From: Crocinitomicaceae bacterium
GTDB lineage: Bacteria; Bacteroidota; Bacteroidia; Flavobacteriales_G; Salibacteraceae
Direction of reading: 5' to 3'
Assembly (NCBI GenBank): GCA_018623405.1
Contig: JAAZVO010000014.1
Coordinates: forward strand, 1-19,654
DNA: 19,654 bases
The notes below the pieces were generated by a model. That model was given only the letters and a program-made list of their open reading frames with translations, made no database searches and was not told where the DNA came from. The translations under genes and the position numbers were made by a program. The first letter of the stretch is position 1; each line of letters opens with the position of its first letter. Below, in pieces: positions 1 to 7,685 of the stretch.

Positions 1-428
1 AGTAATTTAATAACTACAGGGGTTCCGCCCAATTCATGTATAAGTTTATCTACTTGTTTTGGATGATTGGCAAAAACTGTTTTCGGAATACCAATATGGT
101 GTCTGCTAAAAATCTGCAACGAACGTAATTTATCTCTACTTCTTACAATTGCTATTGATGGGTTTGCAGAAAATACATTCATCATTTCAAATTGTCTTAC
201 AATAGCAGATCCATAAAATGTTACTGAAGAACCAATTCTAGGGATAATTGCATCTACATTAACAAGTGGTTTTCCTTGAAAATATATTTTAGGATTTCCA
301 ATATCTGAAACCACACTGCATTTTAGGTGATCTACCACCAAAGCCTCATGGCCTCTTTTTTCAGCTGCCTCAACCAATCTATTGGTAGAATACAAATTCG
401 CATTTCTTGATAATATTACAATTTTCAT
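1..428 (-). CDS. rimK: RimK, ATP-grasp alpha-L-glutamate ligase (N-terminal part, runs off window)
   Basis: The reading frame begins at the ATG at 428 and is open to the left edge, giving about 142 residues of the pre-ATP-grasp and early ATP-grasp region. Recognisable RimK segments are the start MKIVILSRNANLYSTNRL, then PRIGSSVTFYGSAIVRQFEM, then RSRDKLRSLQ, and GGTPVVIKL at the edge. The order and spacing match E. coli RimK. RimK adds glutamate to the C-terminus of ribosomal protein S6 and can make poly-alpha-glutamate, using ATP in the cytoplasm. The start codon overlaps the stop of the upstream rimB-like gene by four bases (ATGA), so the two are probably translationally coupled. The catalytic ATP-grasp residues lie outside the window. 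Confidence 0.92.
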   Translation of the reverse strand, partial: MKIVILSRNANLYSTNRLVEAAEKRGHEALVVDHLKCSVVSDIGNPKIYFQGKPLVNVDAIIPRIGSSVTFYGSAIVRQFEMMNVFSANPSIAIVRSRDKLRSLQIFSRHHIGIPKTVFANHPKQVDKLIHELGGTPVVIKL

Positions 429-850
429 AGCTCCTCCTCTGTTACAGAGTATTTTTGTGAAACATCTACAATAAAACCTTTAAGCAAGAATTGCCTGCCT
501 AAAAGCACTTCAAAGTTCATCTCTTTTCGTTTCGATAAAGAGAACTCTGTTTTATATTTTTTTCCGCCAAACATTATCGGCAATTCTACAACATAACGCT
601 CTTGCATTTGTCCATTTGAGCTTTTTATTAACCTTTTTGTAAAGTTTGATTTTTGAATTTTTAAGTTTCTTTTAGCCAATAAGTTAAACTCTAACATTTT
701 TTTTCCATCCACCTCAAATTCTTTTATTGCACCAACATGAACCGATGATGTTTTTGCACCCGTATCTACTTTAGCCTTTACGACTGCATCTGAGGCTTCT
801 GAAAATCTTATCTTTTCGAATCGCCCAATTATGGTTTTAGACCTTATCAT
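425..850 (-). CDS. RimB/'ATP-dependent zinc protease'-type retropepsin-fold protein
   Basis: This 141-residue protein has the hallmark DTGAKTSS at residues 29-36, the aspartic-protease-like DTG motif of the Zn_protease/DUF785 family (PF05618). Near the C-terminus VLLGRQFL is the second conserved block of the same fold. The length is typical of the family. Proteins of this family sit beside rimK in many bacteria; in Pseudomonas the rimABK locus encodes such a protein as a partner of RimK. Here it lies directly upstream of rimK with an ATGA overlap, which supports the same role in S6 modification. 'Zinc protease' is an inherited family name; no HExxH-type zinc site is visible. I infer function from family and context. 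Confidence 0.85.
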   Translation of the reverse strand: MIRSKTIIGRFEKIRFSEASDAVVKAKVDTGAKTSSVHVGAIKEFEVDGKKMLEFNLLAKRNLKIQKSNFTKRLIKSSNGQMQERYVVELPIMFGGKKYKTEFSLSKRKEMNFEVLLGRQFLLKGFIVDVSQKYSVTEEEL

Positions 851-912
851 GAACTATTTTTGAGTTGTTACGATTTAGGTATTAATTTTAACTCAACGAA
901 AATTACCGCATT

Positions 913-2847
913 ATGAGGAATAGTCTATTGCTAGTGATGACATTTTTATTGTTTTCTGCCTTTGTAGGAAACGCCCAAAATTACAAATCAACTGCCATTA
1001 AAGCTGAAAAAGTAAAAACATTCTACCCGAATGAAAGTTATGACCCTTTTCAATTCAGCATTCAAAACACCGAAGCTCCTTTTCCCGGTGGTAACAGCTA
1101 TCGGGATGCACTTGAAAGTTGGAAAAATAAATTAGATGAAAAATTTCCAAGACAACCTGAAAAAAGAAGAAAAAATACTAAAATGGGTAGCGAACCGCTA
1201 CCGGTAGTGGTATCTAAAAGAATACCCCAACAAGGCTTTACAGTAAAATCTCCAATTTCAGGAGGAACTCCAAGTGACAATACTTTAGCAGTTTCAGACG
1301 ATGGTTTCTTGATGACTTCTTGGAACTCTAGAATTTACGCACACGATTTAAATTCAGATACTGCCATGTTTGCTCCGGGCGATTTCTTGCCAACTATTAC
1401 TTTCAATGCTTTTTCTCCATATCCTACTTCAGCACCGTTCGACCCTAAATTATTGTACCATCCTGATTATGAGAAATTTGTTTTGGTTTTCTTAAGTGGC
1501 AGAACTCCTGCCGACTCAAAAATTATTGTTGGCTTTTCAAGTACTTCAAACCCTACAGACCCTTGGAATATTTACGAATTAGATGGAGCGCCTTTAAATG
1601 CCACAACATGGACAGATTATCCGGCCATTGCCATGAACGATAATGAGTTGTTTCTAACCGTAAACCTGCTAATTGATGGCCAATCGTGGATTACAGGGTT
1701 CGATCAAACTTTAATTTGGCAAATGGATTTACAAGATGGTTTTACAGGTGCTTCTGCACTTTCAACCAATCTTATTACCGATGTTCAATTCGGAGGTGAA
1801 AATCTAAGGTATATGTGTCCTGTGCAAAATGGCGAGCGGCCTTCAGGCAACCAAATGCATTTTCTATCAAACAGAAACTACCCTCCACTAGCTGATACTT
1901 TGGTTTATACCAACGACAGTATTTTCTTGGTAACCTTAACCGGTGATATGAATAGTAATCCTACAATTGATGTTAAACACCTCACCTCTCCCATTCCATA
2001 CATTACGCCTCCAAAAGCTAAACAACCAAGCGGTCACATATTTGAAACTAACGATGGTAGAGTGCTTGGCGCTACATTGCTAGACAATACCATTCAATTT
2101 GTAGCTTCAACAAGAGATGCCACCACCGGAATGCCAATTATTATGCATGCATTTATTGATGATGTTGATGGAAGTTCGCCGACAATGAGAGCAAATTTAA
2201 TTGATCATCCTTATTTAGAATTGGGTTATCCAAATTTGGCATTTAGCGGAGATGTAAACCACCCTCAAGATGTATTAATTGGCTTTAACCATACTGCAGA
2301 TACTGTTTTTTCGGGTTATTCAGTGGTTTACTATAATGGAAATGAAGATGCTTACTCAGACATTGTGCAAGTAATGCGCGGCGAAGGCTATGTAAACATG
2401 CATGGTGGAGTTGCTACAGAGAGATGGGGAGATTACTTTGGTATTCAAAGAAAATACGATGAGCCTGGAAAAGTTTATACATGCGGCTATTGGGGCCAAG
2501 TCAACAACAATAACTCTATGAGTTTTGATGAAATTGTGACCGCAAATTATATTTTTCCTTCGGTTGCAGAAAATTCCAAAAAATCTGATGACATCAAGGT
2601 TTTTCCTAATCCCGTGGCCAATAATCACGAAATAAATATTGAAGTTGAAGTAAATACCTCAGCTAAGCGAAACATTTACCTTACCAATGCAGATGGAAGA
2701 TTAATTCAACAATTCCAAAATGACTTGGTAAAACAAGGTATGAACAGGATTTCTTTTAACACCTACTCCTTATCATCAGGCATTTATTTCTTGATTTTAG
2801 AAGCTGAAAACGGCGAAAAAGTAACCGAGAAAATAGTAATAGAATAA
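913..2847 (+). CDS. Secreted protein with type IX secretion C-terminal sorting domain
   Basis: This 644-residue protein begins with a clear signal peptide (MRNSLLLVMTFLLFSAFVGNAQ, cleavage after about residue 21). It ends in a Por/T9SS-type sorting domain from about residue 555: a linker, then IKVFPNPVANN, a beta-rich region, LSSGIYFLIL, and a short basic tail ending TEKIVIE. Such domains direct export across the outer membrane and surface anchoring or release in Bacteroidota. The central ~450 residues are rich in Trp, Gly, Asp and beta-strand patterns such as DNTLAVSDDG and FDPKLLYHPDYEKFVLVF, suggesting a beta-propeller or sialidase-like shape. I recognise no enzyme family or catalytic motif. 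The start is the first ATG before the signal peptide. A TATTTTTG box at 855-862 fits a Bacteroidota -7 element and would give a leader of about 45 bases. Confidence 0.85.
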   Translation: MRNSLLLVMTFLLFSAFVGNAQNYKSTAIKAEKVKTFYPNESYDPFQFSIQNTEAPFPGGNSYRDALESWKNKLDEKFPRQPEKRRKNTKMGSEPLPVVVSKRIPQQGFTVKSPISGGTPSDNTLAVSDDGFLMTSWNSRIYAHDLNSDTAMFAPGDFLPTITFNAFSPYPTSAPFDPKLLYHPDYEKFVLVFLSGRTPADSKIIVGFSSTSNPTDPWNIYELDGAPLNATTWTDYPAIAMNDNELFLTVNLLIDGQSWITGFDQTLIWQMDLQDGFTGASALSTNLITDVQFGGENLRYMCPVQNGERPSGNQMHFLSNRNYPPLADTLVYTNDSIFLVTLTGDMNSNPTIDVKHLTSPIPYITPPKAKQPSGHIFETNDGRVLGATLLDNTIQFVASTRDATTGMPIIMHAFIDDVDGSSPTMRANLIDHPYLELGYPNLAFSGDVNHPQDVLIGFNHTADTVFSGYSVVYYNGNEDAYSDIVQVMRGEGYVNMHGGVATERWGDYFGIQRKYDEPGKVYTCGYWGQVNNNNSMSFDEIVTANYIFPSVAENSKKSDDIKVFPNPVANNHEINIEVEVNTSAKRNIYLTNADGRLIQQFQNDLVKQGMNRISFNTYSLSSGIYFLILEAENGEKVTEKIVIE

Positions 2848-2860
2848 TTTCTTTAGCCGA

Positions 2861-3091
2861 TTGAGAAAGATAATCCATATAGATATGGATGCCTTTTTTG
2901 CATCGGTAGAACAGCGTGATTTTCCGGAGTTAAAAGGTAAACCTATTGCTGTAGGTGGTTCTTCAGAAAGAGGTGTTGTTGCTGCTGCAAGCTACGAAGC
3001 AAGAAAGTTTGGAGTACGCTCGGCCATGTCATCCTACAAAGCCAAACAGCTATGTCCTCAATAAATTTTTGTAAAACATAGGTTTGATGTG
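2861..3091 (+). pseudogene. dinB: dinB 5' remnant (DNA polymerase IV, palm N-terminus)
   Basis: From a TTG at 2861 the frame reads MRKIIHIDMDAFFASVEQRD, the start of Y-family polymerase IV, including the metal-binding Asp8 and the steric-gate region. It continues through PIAVGGSSERGVVAAASYEARKFGVRSAM and ends KQLCPQ at a TAA at 3062-3064. After that stop the same frame continues IFVKHRFDV, exactly what follows in intact DinB. The stop therefore looks like a point mutation of a Leu codon (TTA to TAA). DinB similarity ends abruptly at the GTG at 3089. The catalytic Asp-Glu pair of the SLDEAYLD motif (E. coli 103/104) is absent, so no polymerase can be made. The gene starts 13 bases after the preceding stop. 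Confidence 0.88.
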
Positions 3092-3723
3092 ACTGTAAAC
3101 GATAACACCGTAATTGTAATTAGGAACGATGATGGTAGCGCAACAGTTCCTTATGCTACTATAGAATTTAATAAAAGTTTAACAAATTCTGAGTTTTATG
3201 ATATTTTAAAAGAAGTTGGTTTATTTGGTGGTACTTTATCAGAAAATGGTAAATTTATAACGGACAGATTTTTGAAAAAAATCAAAGCAAAGAAGCATTA
3301 GAATCAAACAAATCATTTAGCGAAAGCGTAAAAAAACTAAAAAATTATGACAGCAAAGGAATACAAGCAACTAGTAGAAAAGAGGGGTGGGTCATTTTAC
3401 ATGAGCAGAGAAGAAGCGATGGCAAATATGGAGGGCGAGGAACTGAAAGCGTTCAAGGAACTTACGGGTGGTACACAAGTAAGTTTTATAACAAACTCTC
3501 CCAAAAAGTCAAAAGACAACTCGAATCCGAAAAAGACAAAACAAAGTGGGCAAGGGAATCGTTAAAAAAACCTATTGCTAAAGCACTTGAGAGTATAACT
3601 AAGTTAAGCCCTAAGATTAAAAATGAGAATGCTAGAGATTATAAAAGGCTAGAAAATATAGGTAAGATTTTTGACAAAATGGGATTGACAGATATGTCTC
3701 CTGAAGTTGTTAGAGCTTATTAA
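3089..3723 (+). pseudogene. Unrecognised coding-like sequence replacing the middle of dinB
   Basis: From the GTG at 3089 a frame of 70 codons (stop 3299-3301) has good AT-ending codon bias and reads TVNDNTVIVIRNDDGSATVP, then FDRFLKK-like basic residues. The frame one base back is open from 3253 to a TAA at 3721-3723 and also looks coding (SKEALESNKSFSESVKKLKN near its start, DKMGLTDMSPEVVRAY at its end), but it has no ATG, GTG or TTG near its beginning. A run of seven A's at 3275-3281 is where a -1 shift would join the two into about 210 residues. I recognise no family. It could be a decayed mobile cargo gene, a C-terminal module of a larger protein, or a frameshift-expressed product. The first frame is also continuous with the dinB frame, ignoring the nonsense codon. 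Confidence 0.4.
3347..3565 (+). CDS. Possible alternative small ORF inside the dinB replacement segment
   Basis: A 72-codon ATG-initiated frame starts MTAKEYKQLVEKRGGSFYMS, has an acidic helix-like middle (REEAMANMEGEELKAFKEL) and a lysine-rich low-complexity tail. It overlaps the longer unopened frame described for 3253-3723, so at most one of the two is likely to be real through most of this stretch. Its codons end in G or C more often than those of neighbouring genes, which argues either for foreign origin or for this being the wrong frame. No family is recognised. It is listed because its amino-acid composition is plausible for a small protein. Confidence 0.25.
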   Translation: MTAKEYKQLVEKRGGSFYMSREEAMANMEGEELKAFKELTGGTQVSFITNSPKKSKDNSNPKKTKQSGQGNR

Positions 3724-4180
3724 GTTAGAAAAATGGTTTGGTAAGTTAGGTGTGTACCTTTACCATATTGTAAGAGGTAACGACGAAAGAGCCGTAAAAC
3801 CAAATCGAATAAGAAAATCCATAGGCTGCGAAACCACCCTAAGTGAGAACATTGTTAATACTATAGACCTTTTTTCATTAGCCGAAAATTTATCCCAAGA
3901 ATTGGGTGAAAGAATGGAAGCCAAAAAAGCCTCAGGCAAAACACTAACACTTAAGTTAAAGTTCGAAGATTTTGAACAAATAACTCGTTCCACCTCTTTG
4001 GGTTCTTTCTTTTTTAAACCTGCTGATATTTTAAAATTAGCGAAAGATTTAATTGTTGAAGAATTGCCTTTAAAAAAGCCAATCCGGTTAATGGGGTTAC
4101 AAATATCAAGCTTAAAATTTCCTGAATTTGATCAAAAATTTGGAAAACAACTCAGACTAAACTACCCTAATTTTAGTTGA
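3707..4180 (+). pseudogene. dinB: dinB 3' remnant (DNA polymerase IV little-finger domain)
   Basis: The frame resumes DinB similarity at about LIKLEKWFGKLGVYLYHIVR, then GNDERAVKPNRIRKSIG, the linker into the little-finger domain. It continues with GKTLTLKLKFEDFEQITRS and ends with PIRLMGLQISSLKFPEFDQK, matching the normal polymerase IV C-terminus. The apparent start is only a TTG inside the conserved region. Together with the 5' remnant about 130 codons are missing (roughly E. coli residues 77-205: rest of palm, fingers, thumb). The two remnants happen to lie in the same frame. The isolated fragment lacks the polymerase active site; the beta-clamp-binding tail is not obvious. This is best read as the downstream end of a dead gene. 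Confidence 0.88.
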
Positions 4181-4310
4181 AAAAGTTTTCAACAAATTGG
4201 ACTTTTTAGCATGAAAAACCCGATTTATGGGTCTCATTTAACACTACTCCATTTGGAAGTTTAGTTGATGTTTTTACCTTAGTTTTTCAATTTTGAAGAA
4301 CCTCCTGATT

Positions 4311-4814
4311 ATGAAAGGATTATTTCAAACCAAAAGACTTTATGTCAGAAGTTTAAGAAAAACAGACCTTAAGAATTTTCAAAAACTTCTTGACCACCCC
4401 AAAGTCAAAAAATTCACCAATGGAACCGGAATTTTACTTGAAGAAGGAGAAACCGACTTCGAAAAGCTGCTTACCCTCTCTAGAGCAAAAAACAAAAGCT
4501 TTTGGGTTTGGGGCGTAATTTTAAAGGAAACAGGTGAATTTATTGGAACTTGTGCTTTAATTAAAAACGAGAGCGGAGAGTTTGAAATTGGCTATCGCCT
4601 CATGGAAGAGTATTGGCATAAAGGCTACGGACAAGAAATTGCCAATGAGCTTATCAATTTTGCAGAAAACGAAATGGAGATACCTGCCGTAACAGCATAT
4701 GTTGACAAGCAAAATATGGCTTCCATTAGGATTTTAGGTAAAAGCTCCTTAAAGTTTAGAAGAGAGGTTTTTAACAAACAAACCAAGTCTATAGACTACG
4801 TTTATTCTTCTTAA
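4311..4814 (+). CDS. GNAT-family N-acetyltransferase (RimJ/RimL type)
   Basis: This protein of about 167 residues opens with the RimJ/RimL-like strand FQTKRLYVRSLRKTDLKNFQ. It has the central strands VWGVILKETGEFIGTCALI and FEIGYRLMEEYWHKGYGQEI. HKGYGQEIANEL is the acetyl-CoA pyrophosphate-binding loop and helix of the fold, and AYVDKQNMASIRILGKSSLK is the usual C-terminal acceptor-side segment. Acceptors may be protein N-termini or small amines; the sequence does not say which. I chose the ATG at 4311 over an in-frame TTG at 4293, because family members start just before the LxTxRLxLR strand. It stands between the dinB wreck and the beta-barrel gene with no clear operon partner. Confidence 0.87.
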   Translation: MKGLFQTKRLYVRSLRKTDLKNFQKLLDHPKVKKFTNGTGILLEEGETDFEKLLTLSRAKNKSFWVWGVILKETGEFIGTCALIKNESGEFEIGYRLMEEYWHKGYGQEIANELINFAENEMEIPAVTAYVDKQNMASIRILGKSSLKFRREVFNKQTKSIDYVYSS

Positions 4815-4841
4815 CAAAACAATTCTCATTTAAGATTGTAG

Positions 4842-4862
4842 ATATCTTAATAAGTAAGATAT
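4842..4862. repeat. 8-bp inverted repeat ahead of the beta-barrel gene
   Basis: ATATCTTA (4842-4849) and TAAGATAT (4855-4862) are perfect inverted repeats separated by ATAAG. They end 15 bases before the ATG at 4878. The position fits an operator or a leader hairpin that could cover the ribosome entry region. There is no T-run after it, so it is not a simple terminator for the GNAT gene. Its function is unknown. Confidence 0.4.
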
Positions 4863-4877
4863 TCGCGCAATATTTAT

Positions 4878-7286
4878 ATGAGATACCTTTCCCTATTTCT
4901 CCTTTTATTCAGCATTCAATTTACGTTTGCTCAAAATAGTTCTAATTCAGGCTTAAAAGGTGGAGTATTTGATGAAAACACCAACCCCGTTCCTTTTGCA
5001 AACGTTGCTTTATTTAGCCTAGATACAACATTAATTAAGGGCACTACTTCTAATGAGGCAGGAAACTTTATGCTTAATTACAAGCAAGGCGAATATTTGC
5101 TTAAGGTTTCTTTTTTAAGCTATAGTCCATCTTTTAGAAAAATTTCAATTCCTCAAGTTGGAATTACTGATTTAGGAAAAATACAATTAGCATCTAAAGC
5201 AGAAATGCTCAATGAAGTTGAAATAACAGGAGAAAAATCTACCATGGAGTTTCAACTTGATAAAAGGGTATTTAATGTAGAGCAAGACCTAGCTAATATT
5301 GGTGGCGATGCCTCCGACGTTTTATCAAACATTCCATCAGTTGATGTAGATGCCGAGGGCAAAATTAGTTTAAGAGGAAGCGGTGGCGTTAGGATATTAA
5401 TTAATGGAAGACAATCGGGTTTGGTAGGCGATAATACTGCAGATGCCTTAAAACAAATACAAAGCGATTTAATTGAAAAGGTAGAAGTAATTTCTAACCC
5501 ATCTGCTAGGTATGATGCCGAAGGTGAAGTAGGAATCATCAACATCGTGCTTAAAAAAGAGCGCCGCAAAGGTTTTAACGCTTCTGTAACCGGAAGAACC
5601 GGTGCACCACACAACCATAATATAGCCTTAAACCTTAATTGGCGAAAAGAAAAGATAAACTACTTTGTAAATGGTGGTGTAGGTTTTAGACAATCTCCGG
5701 GAAGAGGAACTTCAAACCAAGAGTTTTACTTTCCCGATAGCACCTACTCTTTTGAAAGAGATATTGAAAGGTTACGCGGCGGACTCTCCCAAAACATTAA
5801 AGCAGGTGCCGATTTCTTTTTAAGTCCAAAATCAATAATTACCACAAGCATCATGTATTCATACTCAGATGCTGATAACCGTGCCACTACCACCTACAGG
5901 GATTTTGAAGGCTTAGGAGATAATCTATTGCAAACTATTGAGCGGTTAGATAAAGAGCGAGAAGTAGAGCACACTATTGAATACGCCATAAATTTTGATC
6001 ATCAGTTTAAGAAAAAAGACCATAAACTAACTGCTGATATTCGCTTTATTAATAGCGATGATAGAGAAACCTCAACCATTACAGAAGGAGATATTTTACT
6101 TCCAAAACCTCCCATAAATCAACGAGTTGGTAACTTAGAATATGAACAAAACCTTGTAGGACAGTTAGATTATGTTTATCCATTTGGCAATGAGGGTAAG
6201 TTTGAAGCAGGTCTTAAATCTAGTATGAGAAACCTAGAAAACGACTTTTTGGTAGAAAACCTTGTAGATGGTTCATGGGAGCCGCTAGAGCCATTTAACA
6301 ATAACTTTTTATACACAGAAAACATTCATGCAGCCTACTTAATGGCGGGAAACAATTACGGTAGTTTTTCTGCCCAATTAGGTTTAAGAGCAGAGTATAG
6401 CGATATTAGAACAGAACTTAAAGAAACCAACGAAATAAATCCGCGCAATTACCTTAACTTATTCCCTACCTCTCACCTATCTTATAAACTATCAGAAACT
6501 AACTCTCTTCAATTAAGTTATGCTCGTAGAATTAGGCGTCCGGGGTTTTGGCACTTAATGCCATTTTTAAACTACTCAGATTCGAGGAATTTCTTTTCAG
6601 GAAACCCCAACTTAGACCCTGAATATACCGATAGTTATGAGTTTGGATTTTTAAATTTTCAACGCTCGGGAAGCATTTTTGTGAGCGCTTTTTACCGCCA
6701 CAGTAATAATAATATCCAAAGGGTTACATTGGTTGATAGTAAAGGATTTACACGTTTTATGCCTGTTAATGCAGGCACTGAAGATGCCTATGGTTTAGAG
6801 GTAACAGGTTCAAAAAGAGTAAAAAATAAATTTATGGTAAATGGTAACATTAACCTTTACTATTTTAATTCTGTTGGATTTGTTGATGGCGAAAGGCTAA
6901 TTGCTAGCGCTCTAACAGCCAATGGTAGAATAATGAGTGTTTACAATTTTAATAAATCTACCGCCGCACAACTTTCATTTAGGTACCGAGCTCCAAGAAA
7001 CACCTTACAAGGTTCACAAAAATCTATTTCAACGCTTAGTTTCTCTTTCTCTAAAGATCTTTTTAGCGATAAAGCCACCTTGGTTTTAAATGTTGATGAC
7101 ATTTTTAATACCGGAATTACAAGAAACGAAACTTTTGGACCTGACTTCTTTTCTTATTCAGAATACCAACGCCGTGTGAGGCAATTTACTTTAAGTTTTA
7201 CCTACCGCATAAATCAGAAAAAAGAGCGCGAAGGTCTTGGCAGAGGCGGCGCCGACTACGGCGGTATGGGCGATGACGATATGTAA
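4878..7286 (+). CDS. Outer-membrane beta-barrel receptor (CarboxypepD_reg, plug, OMP_b-brl_3 type)
   Basis: This 802-residue protein has a signal peptide (MRYLSLFLLLFSIQFTFAQ). At about residues 25-105 there is a carboxypeptidase-regulatory-like domain (GGVFDENTNPVPFANVALF). At about 120-230 there is a TonB-plug-like domain (DLANIGGDASDVLSNIPSVD, GGVRILINGRQSG, VEVISNPSARYDAEGEVGII). The long beta-barrel follows, with alternating aromatic strands such as LSYARRIRRPGFWHLMPFLN and NPNLDPEYTDSYEFGF, and it ends near QFTLSFTYRI. This is the OMP_b-brl_3/TonB-dependent-receptor-like architecture abundant in Bacteroidota. The substrate is unknown and there is no SusD partner. The Gly/Asp-rich tail GRGGADYGGMGDDDM after the last strand is short and would lie in the periplasm. 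A perfect hairpin follows the stop. Confidence 0.88.
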   Translation: MRYLSLFLLLFSIQFTFAQNSSNSGLKGGVFDENTNPVPFANVALFSLDTTLIKGTTSNEAGNFMLNYKQGEYLLKVSFLSYSPSFRKISIPQVGITDLGKIQLASKAEMLNEVEITGEKSTMEFQLDKRVFNVEQDLANIGGDASDVLSNIPSVDVDAEGKISLRGSGGVRILINGRQSGLVGDNTADALKQIQSDLIEKVEVISNPSARYDAEGEVGIINIVLKKERRKGFNASVTGRTGAPHNHNIALNLNWRKEKINYFVNGGVGFRQSPGRGTSNQEFYFPDSTYSFERDIERLRGGLSQNIKAGADFFLSPKSIITTSIMYSYSDADNRATTTYRDFEGLGDNLLQTIERLDKEREVEHTIEYAINFDHQFKKKDHKLTADIRFINSDDRETSTITEGDILLPKPPINQRVGNLEYEQNLVGQLDYVYPFGNEGKFEAGLKSSMRNLENDFLVENLVDGSWEPLEPFNNNFLYTENIHAAYLMAGNNYGSFSAQLGLRAEYSDIRTELKETNEINPRNYLNLFPTSHLSYKLSETNSLQLSYARRIRRPGFWHLMPFLNYSDSRNFFSGNPNLDPEYTDSYEFGFLNFQRSGSIFVSAFYRHSNNNIQRVTLVDSKGFTRFMPVNAGTEDAYGLEVTGSKRVKNKFMVNGNINLYYFNSVGFVDGERLIASALTANGRIMSVYNFNKSTAAQLSFRYRAPRNTLQGSQKSISTLSFSFSKDLFSDKATLVLNVDDIFNTGITRNETFGPDFFSYSEYQRRVRQFTLSFTYRINQKKEREGLGRGGADYGGMGDDDM

Positions 7287-7322
7287 AACTTTAATCGTTT
7301 TTTGGTTAAAGTTTTGATTTTT
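7285..7322 (+). terminator. Hairpin terminator after the beta-barrel gene
   Basis: AAAACTTTAA (7285-7294) and TTAAAGTTTT (7306-7315) form a perfect 10-bp stem with an 11-base T-rich loop, followed by GATTTTT. It begins at the stop codon of the 4878 gene. The stem is AT-rich, but its length and the following T-run support intrinsic termination. A TTG in the loop (7302) is in frame with the next gene; its position inside the hairpin argues against its use as a start. Confidence 0.6.
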
Positions 7323-7358
7323 AGTAAGTTATTCTTATCTTTTGCAAAAATTAACCAA

Positions 7359-7595
7359 ATGCCACGCCCTCCAAGAAAAGCTTTTAAAACTAGACGCCGT
7401 GCCTTTCAGCTAGGAATGGAAAAAGAGGGGTTAGAGTCTATTGCTGAAGTGAAATCTTCAGGAATGAGACAAAGAGTGAGAGAAAACGCGAAAGGATACC
7501 TTAGGGAAAACGACTTTAAAACTAGAGTAATGGTTTACGCCGCTTTTGTGGTGGTAATTATTGCAACAGTTTTTATAGGTATAGTTCTTACCTGA
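7359..7595 (+). CDS. Small basic protein with one C-terminal membrane helix
   Basis: From the ATG at 7359 the product is 78 residues. The first ~50 are strongly basic (MPRPPRKAFKTRRRAFQLGM at the start), and the end is one hydrophobic helix, MVYAAFVVVIIATVFIGIVL. The predicted topology is basic N-terminus inside and helix in the inner membrane. I do not recognise a family. A longer reading from a TTG at 7302 would start inside the terminator hairpin and is unlikely. The gene is followed by a 90-base gap and then a decayed kinase, so neighbours do not suggest a role. Confidence 0.6.
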   Translation: MPRPPRKAFKTRRRAFQLGMEKEGLESIAEVKSSGMRQRVRENAKGYLRENDFKTRVMVYAAFVVVIIATVFIGIVLT

Positions 7596-7664
7596 TTCGA
7601 GGTTCAGTGAAAGTTTTAGATTTACAACTAGCCATTTATATGTGGCCTACCCTCCTTTTTTTAT

Positions 7665-7676
7665 TTTTCGCGAAAA
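7665..7676. repeat. 12-bp perfect palindrome TTTTCGCGAAAA
   Basis: A perfect palindrome lies about 10 bases upstream of the first codon of the membrane leader of the decayed kinase remnant. Its position would suit an operator for that former gene, but a chance palindrome in AT-rich sequence cannot be excluded. Confidence 0.25.
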
Positions 7677-7685
7677 TTTTAGCTT

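Noticed and set aside
3089..3723. Insertion sequence inside dinB
   Set aside because: No transposase motif, no terminal inverted repeats and no target-site duplication could be found; part of dinB is deleted rather than just interrupted.
4183..4198. Hairpin TTGAAAA/TTTTCAA at the end of dinB as a terminator
   Set aside because: The loop would be only two bases and no T-run follows; probably incidental.
7302..7358. N-terminal extension of the small membrane protein from a TTG at 7302
   Set aside because: The TTG lies in the loop of the perfect hairpin terminator; the ATG at 7359 begins the basic domain.
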